Of a DNA stretch of 64,000 bases, positions 7,247-16,049 are shown in pieces. The notes beneath the pieces are model-generated. The model was not told the origin of the DNA. It searched no databases and saw nothing but the letters and a program-made list of their open reading frames with translations. Position 1 is the stretch's first letter. Every line of letters begins with the position of its first letter. The position numbers were made by a program, and so were the translations under genes. Source of the stretch: Bradyrhizobium sp. 141 (lineage in GTDB: Bacteria; Pseudomonadota; Alphaproteobacteria; Rhizobiales; Xanthobacteraceae); the NCBI RefSeq assembly GCF_023074055.1, contig NZ_JADPKR010000081.1, positions 124,001-188,000 on the forward strand, in the 5' to 3' direction.

Positions 7247-9934
7247 ATGGCTGAGAAGAACTGGCACGAGGGCAGCACGCTTCTGATTGCTGTGCAGGCC
7301 GTCGTGTGCCTGGCCGGCACGGTTGCGCCCGCGCGCGCCTTTGCGCTGTCGGACAGCTTTGCCGCGCCGAGCTATCTCGGCCAGTTGGATCCCAACGTGG
7401 TCTGGGAAGTCCTGATCGCGGGCATCGTCGTCTGCGCCTTCCTCGCCGCGATCGTGCTGTGGATCCATTCCTCGCTGCGCCGGACCAGGCGTTTGCAATT
7501 GCGGCGCAACGCCTTCGTCTCCTCCGCCATGAACAATCTCAACCAGGGCGTGGTGATGACGGATGCGCAGCGACGCATCATCTTCTGCAACGACCGCTAT
7601 CTCGAGCTTTACGGCCTGACGCGGTTGGATCTCTGGGCCGACATGAACGGCTACGAGCTCCTCGAGCTGCGACGCAAGCGCGGCGTGCTGGGGGGCGTCT
7701 CCGACGGCGAGTTCTACGAAAAGGCGGCGAGCCCCAACGGTTTGATCACCGAACTGCCTGATGGCCGCGCCGTCCTGGTGAAATATTTCGTGCTGCCGAA
7801 CGGCGGCTCGGTGGCGACGCATCTGGACGTCAGCGACCAGCGCAAGCTGTCGCGACAGCTCGCCTCGACCAAGCAGTTCCTCGAAACGGTGCTGGACAAC
7901 GTGCCGGCCTGCGTGGCGGCGAAGAACATCGAGGACGGCCGCTATATCTTCGCCAACAGCGCCTATGAGCGGTTCTGGGGGTTCTCGCGCGATTATGTCG
8001 TCGGCAAGAATGCGCGCGAGCTGTTCGCGTCCGGCTCGGCGGCCACCATCGAGACGACTGACCGGGCGGCGCTCAATTCGCCCGACGGGCAATTCCGCAA
8101 CGAATTCGAGGTCGATCGTGGCGGCGAGCGGCGCATGGTCGCCTCGATCCGGATCGTGGTCCGCAACGAGAACGACAAGCCCGAATTCCTGATGCTGGTG
8201 TTCGAGGACATCACTGACCGCCGCTCCCTGTCGAAGGAGCTGGAGAGCGCCAAGAAGTTCCTCGATCTGGTGGTCGACAACATCCCGGTGGCGCTGATCG
8301 TCGAGCAGGTCAAGGACGGCCGCTATCTGCTCGCCAATCGCAGCGCGGAGACGATCCTCAACCGCCGGCGCGAGGAGGCCACGGGCCTGACCGCGTCCGA
8401 CATCTTCAATCACAAAGAAGCCAAGCTGATCATCGCGCGCGACGAGGCCGCGATCAAGAAACGCGGGATGATCAGCGAGGAGCATCCGATCTCCACCAAG
8501 GATGGCCTGCGGCTGTTCCTGACCCGCCGCGCCACCGTGCTCAATGATGCCGGCGAGCCGCAATATCTGATCAAGACCCACGAGGACGTCACCGACCGCC
8601 GGCAGACCGAGTCGCGCATGGCGCACATGGCCTATCACGACGGCCTCACCGATTTGCCGAACCGCGCCGCCTTCCTTCAGGCACTGACCCAGATGATCGA
8701 AGCCTGCGAAGGCACCGGCGAGGAGTTCGCCGTCCTCTGTGTCGACCTCGACGGCCTCAAGGAGGTCAACGACGTCTTCGGCCATGCGCTCGGCGACAAG
8801 CTTCTGATCCAGGTGGCCCAGCGGCTTCAGGATTCCGCCCGTGGCGGCGTGGTGGCGCGCCTGTCCGGCGACGAATTCGGCCTCATCATCGACGGCAAGC
8901 AGCCGGACGCGGGCCTTGCGCTGGCCCAGCAGCTCGGCGAGGCCGTCGCGAAGGAATTCCAGATCGACGGCCGGGCGGTCCGCGCCGGCGCCACCACGGG
9001 CATGGCGGTCTTCCCGCACAATGGCAGCGATGGCGCCTCGCTGCTCGCCAATGCGGGTGCGGCGCTGTTCCGCGCCAAGCAGAAGTCCCGCGGCACGATC
9101 AGCCTCTACCAGCCGGAGATGGACCAGCAGATCCGCGATCGCCGCGTGCTGCACCAGGATCTGTCGATGGCGATCAAGAACGGCGAGCTCTCGCTCGCCT
9201 TCCAGCCGCAGGGGGCAGCGGGCCACAGCGTCGCCGAGAGCGACATCATCGGCTTCGAGGCGCTGGCGCGCTGGCAGCATCCGGTGCGCGGCCAGGTCTC
9301 GCCGGCCGAATTCATCCCGATCGCCGAAGAGAGCGGCCTGATCGTCGAGATGGGCGAGTGGATCCTGCGCGAGGCCTGCCGCGAGGCTGCGTCCTGGCCG
9401 AAGCCGCTCCAGGTCGCGGTCAATCTGTCGCCGGCGCAGTTCATGCACGGCGACGTGGTTGGCCTCGTCCATTCGATCCTGATCGAAACCGGCCTTGCAC
9501 CCGGACGGCTCGAGCTTGAGATCACCGAGGGTGTTTTGATCGAAGATTTCGATCGCGGCCTTGCGCTACTGCGCCGCCTGAAGGCGCTCGGCGTGCGGAT
9601 CTCCATGGACGATTTCGGCAGCGGCTACTCCTCGCTGAGCTATCTCCAGGCGTTCCCGTTCGACAAGATCAAGATCGACCGCGCCTTCATCATCAATCTC
9701 GGCCGCAACCCGCAGTCGGCTGCGATCGTCCGCGCGGTGATCGATCTCGGCCACGGCCTCGACATGTCGATCATCGCCGAGGGCGTCGAGACGGTCGAGC
9801 AACTCGCCTTCCTGGCCAAGGAGGGCTGTGACGGCGTGCAGGGCTATCTGCTCGGCAAGCCCTTGCCGATCGGGAAATATGCCGGGCTCGTCGGTCGCGC
9901 TGAAGTCATGGAGCTCGCGCTCAAGACCGGCTAG
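7247..9934 (+). CDS. PAS-PAS-PAS-GGDEF-EAL membrane signalling protein
   Basis: An 895-residue c-di-GMP regulator. A hydrophobic segment near residues 12-32 and a transmembrane helix at about 55-75 anchor it. Three PAS folds follow (about 90-195, 210-325, 335-450), then GGDEF (about 455-610) and EAL (about 625-885). The cyclase signature reads SGDEF and the RxxD inhibitory site is absent (ARGG at that position), so synthesis may be weak or unregulated. The phosphodiesterase half keeps EALARW, the DDFGSGYSS loop and EGVET, so net hydrolysis is plausible. It is monocistronic, and a family-B repeat starts right at its stop. Confidence 0.93.
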   Translation: MAEKNWHEGSTLLIAVQAVVCLAGTVAPARAFALSDSFAAPSYLGQLDPNVVWEVLIAGIVVCAFLAAIVLWIHSSLRRTRRLQLRRNAFVSSAMNNLNQGVVMTDAQRRIIFCNDRYLELYGLTRLDLWADMNGYELLELRRKRGVLGGVSDGEFYEKAASPNGLITELPDGRAVLVKYFVLPNGGSVATHLDVSDQRKLSRQLASTKQFLETVLDNVPACVAAKNIEDGRYIFANSAYERFWGFSRDYVVGKNARELFASGSAATIETTDRAALNSPDGQFRNEFEVDRGGERRMVASIRIVVRNENDKPEFLMLVFEDITDRRSLSKELESAKKFLDLVVDNIPVALIVEQVKDGRYLLANRSAETILNRRREEATGLTASDIFNHKEAKLIIARDEAAIKKRGMISEEHPISTKDGLRLFLTRRATVLNDAGEPQYLIKTHEDVTDRRQTESRMAHMAYHDGLTDLPNRAAFLQALTQMIEACEGTGEEFAVLCVDLDGLKEVNDVFGHALGDKLLIQVAQRLQDSARGGVVARLSGDEFGLIIDGKQPDAGLALAQQLGEAVAKEFQIDGRAVRAGATTGMAVFPHNGSDGASLLANAGAALFRAKQKSRGTISLYQPEMDQQIRDRRVLHQDLSMAIKNGELSLAFQPQGAAGHSVAESDIIGFEALARWQHPVRGQVSPAEFIPIAEESGLIVEMGEWILREACREAASWPKPLQVAVNLSPAQFMHGDVVGLVHSILIETGLAPGRLELEITEGVLIEDFDRGLALLRRLKALGVRISMDDFGSGYSSLSYLQAFPFDKIKIDRAFIINLGRNPQSAAIVRAVIDLGHGLDMSIIAEGVETVEQLAFLAKEGCDGVQGYLLGKPLPIGKYAGLVGRAEVMELALKTG

Positions 9935-9987
9935 AGCGTTGTCGAGCGAAGTGGATACCGGTTCGCGTCAAGAAAACGCGTCAAAAC
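9934..9987. repeat. Intergenic repeat, family B
   Basis: gagcgttgtcgagcgaagtg followed by ataccggttcgcgtcaagaaaacgcg, the same block as at 1890. Its first base is the last base of the GGDEF-EAL stop codon. Confidence 0.75.
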
Positions 9988-9995
9988 AAGAATCT

Positions 9996-10034
9996 AGAGC
10001 CCCGTTCCGATTTCATCGGAACGGAAATGGCTCT
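9996..10034. repeat. Short palindromic element
   Basis: Bounded by agagcc (9996) and ggctct (10034), with an inner perfect stem gttccgat/atcggaac around a ttc loop. It follows the family-B repeat and precedes glpD by 38 bp, so it could be a terminator for the upstream gene or part of the glpD leader. Confidence 0.6.
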
Positions 10035-10072
10035 AGTGATGATGGGGCGCTTCGCTCCTTCTCGACGGCTTC

Positions 10073-11533
10073 ATGGCGGATTACGACCTTGCGATCATCG
10101 GCGGCGGCCTGAACGGTGTCAGCCTCGCGCGCGATGCGGCCGGGCGCGGCCTGCGGGTGATCCTGTTCGAGCAGAGCGATCTCGGCGGCGCGGCGTCGTC
10201 GGCGACACCGCGTCTGATCCACGGCGATCTGTCGGTGCTGGAGCGGCGCGGGTTCCGGCGCGTGCACCGGGCGCTGGCCGAGCGCCGTGTCTGGCTCCGG
10301 ATCGCGCCGCATCTGGTCCGGCCGATGCGCTTCGTGATCCCCGCGCATGCCGAGGAGCGTCCGCCATGGCTGCTGCGTGCCGGCCTGTTCCTCTATGACA
10401 GCCTCACCAGCCGCAGCGGACTGCCTGCAACGGCGACCCTCGACATCACCCATCATCCGGTCGGCAACGCGCTGAAGCGCCCGTTCGGCACGGCGTTCGA
10501 ATATTCGGACTGCGTCGTCGACGATTCCCGCCTGGTGGTGCTCACGGCGCTCGATGCCGCCGAACGCGGCGCTGCGATCCGGACCGGGGCGCGCTGCGTG
10601 CGTGCCGATCGAACCGACACCTGGCGTCTCGCGGTGATCGATCGTGGCCATCGCCGCACGATCACGGCCCGGGCGCTCGCCAACACCACCGGGGGCTGGA
10701 CGTCGATGGTCGCGGAGACGGTACTGCGCCAGCCGCAGCCCGCAATGGCGGCGATGCAGATGAGCCAGATCATCGTGCCCAAGCTGTTCGATTCAGACAA
10801 CGTCTACGTCTTCCAGAACAGCGATGGACGATTGATCTTCGCATCCCCCTTCGAGCGGGAGTTCACGCTGATCGGCACGGTCACGCATGATTTCACCGGC
10901 GATCCCGCAATCGTCGCGATGCGAGGGGCTGATGTGACCTATCTCTGCGAGGCGGCCAGCCGCTATTTCCGCGAGCGCGTCACCCCGACCGACGTGGTCC
11001 GGACGGTCTCCGGCGTCAACTTGACGCCGGCGTCCGCACGGCGAGGTGACGGCACGACCCTATTCCACGCCCGCCGGCGCAAGGCGCCGTTGATCACCAT
11101 GTTCGGCGGCGACGTCACCACCTCGCGCCTGCGCGCGGAGCGGGCGGTGACGAAGCTGACGCCGTTCTATCCGATGTCGCCGCGCTGGACCGCCGGCGCA
11201 GCGCTGCCAGGCGGAGATTTTGTCTGGGACCATTTCGACACCCAAGTCGACCTCGCCCGCGACCGCTGGCGCTTTCTTGGGGAGACGCAGGCCCAGCGCC
11301 TGGTCGCAGCCTACGGCTCGCGATTGCCCGCGGTGCTCGGCGAGGCGAAGACGCGTGTCGAGCTCGGCCCCGCCTTCGGCCCCGAGCTGACCGGCGCCGA
11401 AGTGCGTTATCTCATGACCCGCGAATGGGCGCGCTTTCCGGATGACGTTCTATGGCGCCGTTCCAAGCTCGGCCTGACCATGCCGGCCACGGACCGTGAT
11501 GCTCTGGCAACGTTCATGGCAGGTGTGAACTAG
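10073..11533 (+). CDS. glpD: Glycerol-3-phosphate dehydrogenase
   Basis: Membrane-associated FAD enzyme that oxidises sn-glycerol-3-phosphate to dihydroxyacetone phosphate and feeds the quinone pool. At 486 residues it has the usual length. FAD site: IIGGGLNGVSLARDAAGRG (about 8-26). GlpD-type segments include ATPRLIHGDLSVLE (about 43-56), the TTGGWT motif (about 204), FASPFEREFTLIGTT-like text (about 261, reading FASPFEREFTLIGTV) and the C-terminal TREWARFPDDVLWRRSKLGL. No glycerol kinase or facilitator gene is adjacent. Its stop overlaps the tail of the convergent ParE-type reading frame. Confidence 0.95.
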   Translation: MADYDLAIIGGGLNGVSLARDAAGRGLRVILFEQSDLGGAASSATPRLIHGDLSVLERRGFRRVHRALAERRVWLRIAPHLVRPMRFVIPAHAEERPPWLLRAGLFLYDSLTSRSGLPATATLDITHHPVGNALKRPFGTAFEYSDCVVDDSRLVVLTALDAAERGAAIRTGARCVRADRTDTWRLAVIDRGHRRTITARALANTTGGWTSMVAETVLRQPQPAMAAMQMSQIIVPKLFDSDNVYVFQNSDGRLIFASPFEREFTLIGTVTHDFTGDPAIVAMRGADVTYLCEAASRYFRERVTPTDVVRTVSGVNLTPASARRGDGTTLFHARRRKAPLITMFGGDVTTSRLRAERAVTKLTPFYPMSPRWTAGAALPGGDFVWDHFDTQVDLARDRWRFLGETQAQRLVAAYGSRLPAVLGEAKTRVELGPAFGPELTGAEVRYLMTREWARFPDDVLWRRSKLGLTMPATDRDALATFMAGVN

Positions 11534-11823
11534 ATCGAGCCGTGCATCCCGCCGGGATCGCGGGCGCCATGACGGATGGCGTGGATGATAATCTCCTCGC
11601 TCCCTATCTCGTAGAAGACGAGAGATGGGTAGGGCGTCGTGGTTAGCCTTCGAATGTCCGGATCATCGGTCCGTAGACCGATCTCGGGATGCGCCAGCAA
11701 TAGATCGATCACGTGCTGAATGCGCTTTTGGACGCGCGCCGCTCCCTGAGGCGACGCTTCGGCAATGTAGGTCAGGATAGAATCGAGGTCGGCGAGCGCC
11801 GGAAGCGTTTACCGAATATTCAC
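11530..11823 (-). pseudogene. ParE/RelE-type toxin, broken by a stop at codon 5
   Basis: Starting at GTG 11823-11821, which overlaps the antitoxin stop as GTGA, the frame reads M-N-I-R-stop (TAA at 11811-11809) and then continues without interruption for 92 codons as T-L-P-A-L-A-D-L-D-S-I and so on to 11530. The downstream part is a clear ParE-type toxin: ALADLDSILTYIAE helix, VIDLLLAHPEIG, then the strands YPSLVFYEIG and EIIIHAIRHGARDP. Intact relatives have Trp or Tyr at the stop position, so one base change (TAC or TAT to TAA) could explain it. The only usable internal start, GTG 11712, would give a 60-residue fragment lacking the first helices. Confidence 0.75.
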
Positions 11824-12050
11824 AGGCCGTGTTTGGCCCAAGTCGCGCGGACCTGAGCCTCGGTTGCGAATTCCCCTCGCGCAGCGGCCTCCTTGGATGC
11901 AGCAATTGCCGATCTCTCATCATCCGAGAGGATGACGGGCGAGGCTGCTTCTGCGCCGGCGAGCTGGAGCACGATCCGGGCAATATCGTCCTGCGCGTCG
12001 GCAGGCAGACTGCGTGCGATCTCCAGGGCCTGATCCAGCAACTTGGTCAT
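11820..12050 (-). CDS. Antitoxin of a ParE/RelE-type toxin-antitoxin pair
   Basis: A 76-residue protein. The N-terminal helix MTKLLDQALEIARSLPADAQDDIARIVL and the C-terminal region with L-S-x-D-E-R-x-A-I-A and A-A-A-R-G-E-F-A match the alphaproteobacterial antitoxins found directly before ParE-type toxins. It precedes the toxin frame with a 4-bp GTGA overlap, the usual toxin-antitoxin arrangement. The gene appears intact while its toxin has an early stop, so it may be a relic or still neutralise a toxin encoded elsewhere. Confidence 0.8.
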   Translation of the reverse strand: MTKLLDQALEIARSLPADAQDDIARIVLQLAGAEAASPVILSDDERSAIAASKEAAARGEFATEAQVRATWAKHGL

Positions 12051-12172
12051 GTCTGTATCATACGCTTTTTGGCGTCCGGCATGAAGGCCAATTTGGGACG
12101 ATCGGCCTCGAACCGGTTGAGCTAGGGACGATCGGCCGCTAGCGTGCGGCGGATTCGGGGTTGGCAGGAAAC

Positions 12173-13345
12173 ATGACGGACGAGTTGCCCAGAACAGACG
12201 TCACGGCCAATGCAGCCGCCGGAGATACGCCTCCCGCCGCCGGTCAGCCGCTGCTGCGCATCGAGGGCGTTGCCAAGACCTTTGGAACATTCCGCGCCGT
12301 GGACAGCGTCTCGCTCGACATCAAGGCCGGCGAGTTCTTCGCGCTGCTTGGTCCCAGCGGCTGCGGCAAGACCACGCTCTTGCGCATGCTTGCCGGCTTC
12401 GAGGCGCCGGACGAGGGGCGTATCCTGCTCGGCGGCAAGGACATCGCGCAGGCGCTGCCGCACCAGCGTCCGGTCAACATGATGTTCCAGAATTACGCGC
12501 TGTTTCCGCATCTGTCGGTGCGCGACAACATCGCCTTCGGCCTGAAGCGCGCAGGTCTGGTGCGCGCCGATATCGCCACGCGCGTGGCCGAGATGGTTGC
12601 GCTGGTGAAGCTCGAAGGACTGGAGAAGCGCAAGCCCGACCATCTCTCCGGCGGCCAGCGCCAGCGTGTCGCGCTGGCGCGCGCGCTGGCACGGCGGCCG
12701 CAGCTCCTGCTCCTCGACGAGCCGCTGGCTGCGCTCGACAAGAAGCTGCGCGAAAGCACGCAAGCCGAGCTGATGGAGCTGCAGCGCCGGCTCGGCACGA
12801 CCTTCATCATCGTCACCCACGACCAGGAGGAGGCGATGACGATGGCGAGCCGGATCGGCGTGATGAAATCAGGCAAGCTGGCCCAGGTCGCTGCGCCGCG
12901 CGAACTTTATGAGGCGCCGCGCTCGCGCTGGATCGCCGAGTTCGTCGGCGACGTCAATGTGTTCGACGGCGAGTTCAAGCTGCGTGACGGTCATCGCCTG
13001 GTGATTGCCACGCGCGATGCCGGCACGCTGGTAACGGCCGAGCCGCGCGAGCCCGTTGGCGAGACGAAATTGTCGGTCGCGATCCGGCCCGAGAAGGTCA
13101 AGCTCTCGCGCCGCGGGCCGGTGTCCGAGGCCGGTCGTGAAATGGCGATCAACAGTCTGGATGGCGTGATCGCCGACATCTGCTATCTCGGCGGCACCAC
13201 CACCTACAAGGTGAAGCTCGACGCCGGCGGAACGATGCAAGCTTCAGTCGTCAACAGCGCGCGCCTCGACGTCGATGCCTACAGCGTGAACCAGAACGTC
13301 GTTGCCTGGTTCACACCGGACGACTGCGTGGTGCTGCAATCATGA
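12173..13345 (+). CDS. potG: Polyamine-type ABC transporter, ATP-binding subunit
   Basis: A 390-residue ATPase of the PotA/PotG family driving import of spermidine/putrescine-like solutes. Walker A GPSGCGKTT (about 60-68), Q-loop FQNYALFPHL, signature LSGGQRQRVALARAL, Walker B LLLLDEPLAALD and the switch His in VTHDQEE are intact. A C-terminal TOBE domain (about 295-390) starts near IRPEKVKLS. ATG 12173 follows AGGAA; TTG 12161 is less likely. The stop overlaps the next ATG by four bases, so it heads a three-gene operon. No periplasmic binding protein gene is nearby. Confidence 0.9.
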   Translation: MTDELPRTDVTANAAAGDTPPAAGQPLLRIEGVAKTFGTFRAVDSVSLDIKAGEFFALLGPSGCGKTTLLRMLAGFEAPDEGRILLGGKDIAQALPHQRPVNMMFQNYALFPHLSVRDNIAFGLKRAGLVRADIATRVAEMVALVKLEGLEKRKPDHLSGGQRQRVALARALARRPQLLLLDEPLAALDKKLRESTQAELMELQRRLGTTFIIVTHDQEEAMTMASRIGVMKSGKLAQVAAPRELYEAPRSRWIAEFVGDVNVFDGEFKLRDGHRLVIATRDAGTLVTAEPREPVGETKLSVAIRPEKVKLSRRGPVSEAGREMAINSLDGVIADICYLGGTTTYKVKLDAGGTMQASVVNSARLDVDAYSVNQNVVAWFTPDDCVVLQS

Positions 13346-14256
13346 GCTCCCGTCGTATCTTCGCGCGGCCGGCGCGCTTTGCCGCGATCGCGCCCTACCT
13401 CTGGATGATGCTGTTCTTCCTGGTGCCGTTCGCCTTCGTGCTGAAGATCAGCCTATCGCAGACGGCGATTGCGCAGCCGCCCTACGATCCGGTGTTCGAC
13501 CTGACGGCGGGATGGGACGCGCTGAAGACGGCCCTTGCCGCGTTGTCGATCGACAATTTCAGGCTGTTGATCTCAGACGACATCTACGTGTTCGCTTACG
13601 TGCGCAGCCTCACCGTCGCCGTCACGGCGACTGCGCTGTTGCTGTTGATCGGCTATCCCATCGCCTATGGCATGGCGCGGCTGCCGAAGAGTTGGCAGGC
13701 GGTGGCGATGGTGCTGGTGATCGTGCCGTTCTGGACCTCGTTCCTGATCCGCATCTATGCCTGGATCAACATCCTCCAGCACGACGGCCTGCTCAACCAG
13801 ATCCTGCTGGCGCTGCATCTGGTCAGCCAGCCTGTGGTGTGGCTCTCAACCGACAGCGCGATGTATATCGGCATCGTCTATTCCTATTTGCCGTTCATGA
13901 TCCTGCCGCTCTACGCCACGCTCGCCAAGATGGAGCCGGCGTTGGAAGAAGCTGCCGGTGACCTCGGCGCGCCGCCCTGGCAGGTGTTCTGGCTCGTCAC
14001 CTTCCCGCTGTCGCTGCCCGGCGTCGGCGCCGGTGTGCTGCTGTGCTTTATTCCCATCGTCGGCGAATTCGTCATTCCGGACCTTCTTGCCGGCTCCAAC
14101 GCGCTGATGATCGGCCAGACCCTCTGGCTCGAGTTTTTCACCAACAAGGACTGGCCGGTCGCGTCCGCGGCGGCCATCGTGCTGCTGGTGGTGCTGCTGG
14201 TGCCGCTATTGCTGTATGAGCGGCTGCAGAAGCGGCAGCTGGAACAGGGGCGCTGA
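13342..14256 (+). CDS. potH: Polyamine-type ABC transporter permease (PotH-like)
   Basis: A 304-residue inner-membrane permease with about six hydrophobic helices. The cytoplasmic EAA loop reads LEEAAGDLGAPPWQVFWLVTFPLS (about 193-216; the Glu-Ala-Ala and Gly are the ATPase contact) and GEFVIPDLLAG follows, as in PotB/PotH proteins. The start codon overlaps the ATPase stop (ATGA), indicating translational coupling, and the second permease follows after 4 bp. Confidence 0.92.
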   Translation: MSSRRIFARPARFAAIAPYLWMMLFFLVPFAFVLKISLSQTAIAQPPYDPVFDLTAGWDALKTALAALSIDNFRLLISDDIYVFAYVRSLTVAVTATALLLLIGYPIAYGMARLPKSWQAVAMVLVIVPFWTSFLIRIYAWINILQHDGLLNQILLALHLVSQPVVWLSTDSAMYIGIVYSYLPFMILPLYATLAKMEPALEEAAGDLGAPPWQVFWLVTFPLSLPGVGAGVLLCFIPIVGEFVIPDLLAGSNALMIGQTLWLEFFTNKDWPVASAAAIVLLVVLLVPLLLYERLQKRQLEQGR

Positions 14257-14260
14257 GACA

Positions 14261-15073
14261 ATGCGCAAGGTCTCCCGCCTCTCCCGCTTCAACATCGCCT
14301 CGCTCACGCTGGGGCTGGCGTTCCTTTACCTGCCGATCCTCATCCTCGTCATCTATTCCTTCAACGCCTCGCGGCTGGTGACGGTGTGGGGCGGCTGGTC
14401 GCTGCGCTGGTACCACGAGTTCTTCAATGACCGCGCCATGATCGAGGCGGCCTGGATGAGCCTGCGGGTTGCGGTCTCCTCCGCCACCATCGCCACGCTG
14501 CTCGGCACGCTCGCGGCGGTCGCGCTATCCCGCGGCGAGCGGTTTCGCGGCCGGACGCTGTTTTCCGGCACGCTCTATGCGCCGCTGGTGATGCCGGAGG
14601 TGATCACGGGATTGTCGCTGCTGCTGCTGTTCGTCGCGCTGAACGCCGAGCGTGGCTTCTGGACCGTGACGATCGCCCACACTACGCTGACGATGTGCTT
14701 CGTCGCGGTGGTCGTGCAGTCCCGGCTCGGCTCGCTCGATCGTTCGCTGGAGGAGGCCGCGATGGACCTTGGCTGTGACCCGGTCCGCGCGTTCGTCGCC
14801 GTCACTCTGCCGCTGATCGCGCCGGCCATCGTCGCGGGCTGGATGCTGGCGTTCACGCTGTCGCTGGACGATCTCGTTATCGCGAGCTTTACCACCGGCC
14901 CTGGCTCCGCCACGCTGCCGATCCGGATCTATTCGGAGGTGCGGCTGGGCGTGAAGCCCGAGATCAACGCGATCTGCACGCTGGTGATCGCACTGATCGC
15001 GATTGTCATCGTGATCGCTTCGCTCGCCTCGAAGCTGTCGAGCTCGCGGGGCGAGAGCGCAGCGCCGCTGTAG
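14261..15073 (+). CDS. potI: Polyamine-type ABC transporter permease (PotI-like)
   Basis: A 270-residue permease with six predicted helices. The EAA loop LEEAAMDLGCDPVRAFVAVTLPL (about 165-187) and the motif SLDDLVIASFTTGPGSATLP (about 203-222) are typical of PotC/PotI. ATG 14261 is four bases after the previous stop. Its last 68 bp overlap the 3' end of a convergent membrane-protein frame. It pairs with the PotH-like protein to form the channel. Confidence 0.92.
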   Translation: MRKVSRLSRFNIASLTLGLAFLYLPILILVIYSFNASRLVTVWGGWSLRWYHEFFNDRAMIEAAWMSLRVAVSSATIATLLGTLAAVALSRGERFRGRTLFSGTLYAPLVMPEVITGLSLLLLFVALNAERGFWTVTIAHTTLTMCFVAVVVQSRLGSLDRSLEEAAMDLGCDPVRAFVAVTLPLIAPAIVAGWMLAFTLSLDDLVIASFTTGPGSATLPIRIYSEVRLGVKPEINAICTLVIALIAIVIVIASLASKLSSSRGESAAPL

Positions 15074-16049
15074 CCGTTCGTCCGGCGAACCGCGCGCGGG
15101 TTGCATCCTGGACCACGGCGCCGAGCTGGCGCAGCGCGAGGCTGTTGAGCGGAAACTCGAGCAGGATGTGGATCAAGCTCAGCGCGAGCAGGAAGGTGAA
15201 GCCGAACGCGTAGTCGTAGAAATAGAGCGCGGTGGACGCCGCGCTGGCGGCTGCCATGGCCGCCAGCCGCGCCTTCGGCACTGCGGTCCAGCGGATCACG
15301 TCGGCTTTGATGAACCAGTTGAGGTAGTGGTAGGTGTAGACGAAGGCGAGAAGGCTGGTCAGCCTTGTGTCGAGCACGAGGCCTGGCACGCCGAACAGCC
15401 GGCCCAGGGCGGGGCCGACATTGCCAAAATAGTCCTGCCCGACGCGGGCAAAGCTCGCGATCCGGATTTCGGCGGCCGGCGGCAGCAACAGGATCGTGGC
15501 GATCGCGACGAGGTAGAGCACCACCAGCGCGGCCTGTGCGCGGCTGCCGGACCTGTAAGCGCCGAGCACCATGAAGATCAGCGTGAACAGCGAGACGTGG
15601 ATGAGCGTTGGAATCAGGATGCCGATGACGGCGAGCGACGATCCGCTTGAATACATGATTGCGGACAGGGCCATCGCCACCATGAACAGCAGCATGCTCT
15701 CGATCGCAGAGGTGGTAGCCGCCAGCATGGCGCAGACGACCAGCGCGCCCCACATCGCAAAGCCGAACCACGAGGCGTTGTCGATCAGCGCCGCGACCAC
15801 CGCGATGATCGCGAGGGCGGCCGCAATCCCGCGATGAGGCAGATAGTAGCTGCGGTCGTGCAGCCACGAGATCTCGGTGAAATAGTGCGCCGGGCCGAGC
15901 ACGACATAGGCCAGCAGCAACAGCTCGAACGGCACCAGGTAGGCCGTCGCGAGCGCCAGCAGCATCAGGCCGAGATGGATCGCGTCGTTGCTGCGCATGA
16001 TGCCGTGCCCCATCATTTGGGGCACGGAGCTTAGGGCAGGCGTGGACAA
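15006..16049 (-). CDS. Polytopic membrane protein of unknown function
   Basis: I do not recognise this family. About ten hydrophobic segments spread over residues 25-310 mark an integral inner-membrane protein of ~347 residues. Polar features include GPAHYFTEISWLHDR (about 53-67), a YTYHYLNWFIK segment (about 239-249) and several membrane His residues (H56, H64, H242), which could bind a metal or haem. The C-terminal ~28 residues are Arg/Ala/Ser-rich and antisense to the permease gene, probably a later extension. The start is uncertain: TTG 16049 lies within an inverted repeat, and ATG 16016 is an alternative. It is 64 bp downstream of the sugar-type ABC operon. Confidence 0.75.
   Translation of the reverse strand: MSTPALSSVPQMMGHGIMRSNDAIHLGLMLLALATAYLVPFELLLLAYVVLGPAHYFTEISWLHDRSYYLPHRGIAAALAIIAVVAALIDNASWFGFAMWGALVVCAMLAATTSAIESMLLFMVAMALSAIMYSSGSSLAVIGILIPTLIHVSLFTLIFMVLGAYRSGSRAQAALVVLYLVAIATILLLPPAAEIRIASFARVGQDYFGNVGPALGRLFGVPGLVLDTRLTSLLAFVYTYHYLNWFIKADVIRWTAVPKARLAAMAAASAASTALYFYDYAFGFTFLLALSLIHILLEFPLNSLALRQLGAVVQDATRARFAGRTATAALRSRPASSTASRRAKRSR
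16004..16026. repeat. Inverted repeat at 5' end of the membrane-protein gene
   Basis: cgtgcccc (16004-16011) and ggggcacg (16019-16026) form a perfect 8-bp dyad with a 7-nt spacer, overlapping the alternative start ATG 16016. It could be an operator or an mRNA hairpin masking that start. Confidence 0.5.

Noticed and set aside
7190..9472. A 760-codon minus-strand frame antisense to the GGDEF-EAL gene
   Set aside because: The plus-strand frame has clear PAS, GGDEF and EAL motifs; the antisense frame is a by-product of high-GC codon usage.
9996..10034. Palindrome before glpD as a GlpR operator
   Set aside because: It resembles the repeat elements found after genes elsewhere rather than a known GlpR site, and no glpR gene is present.
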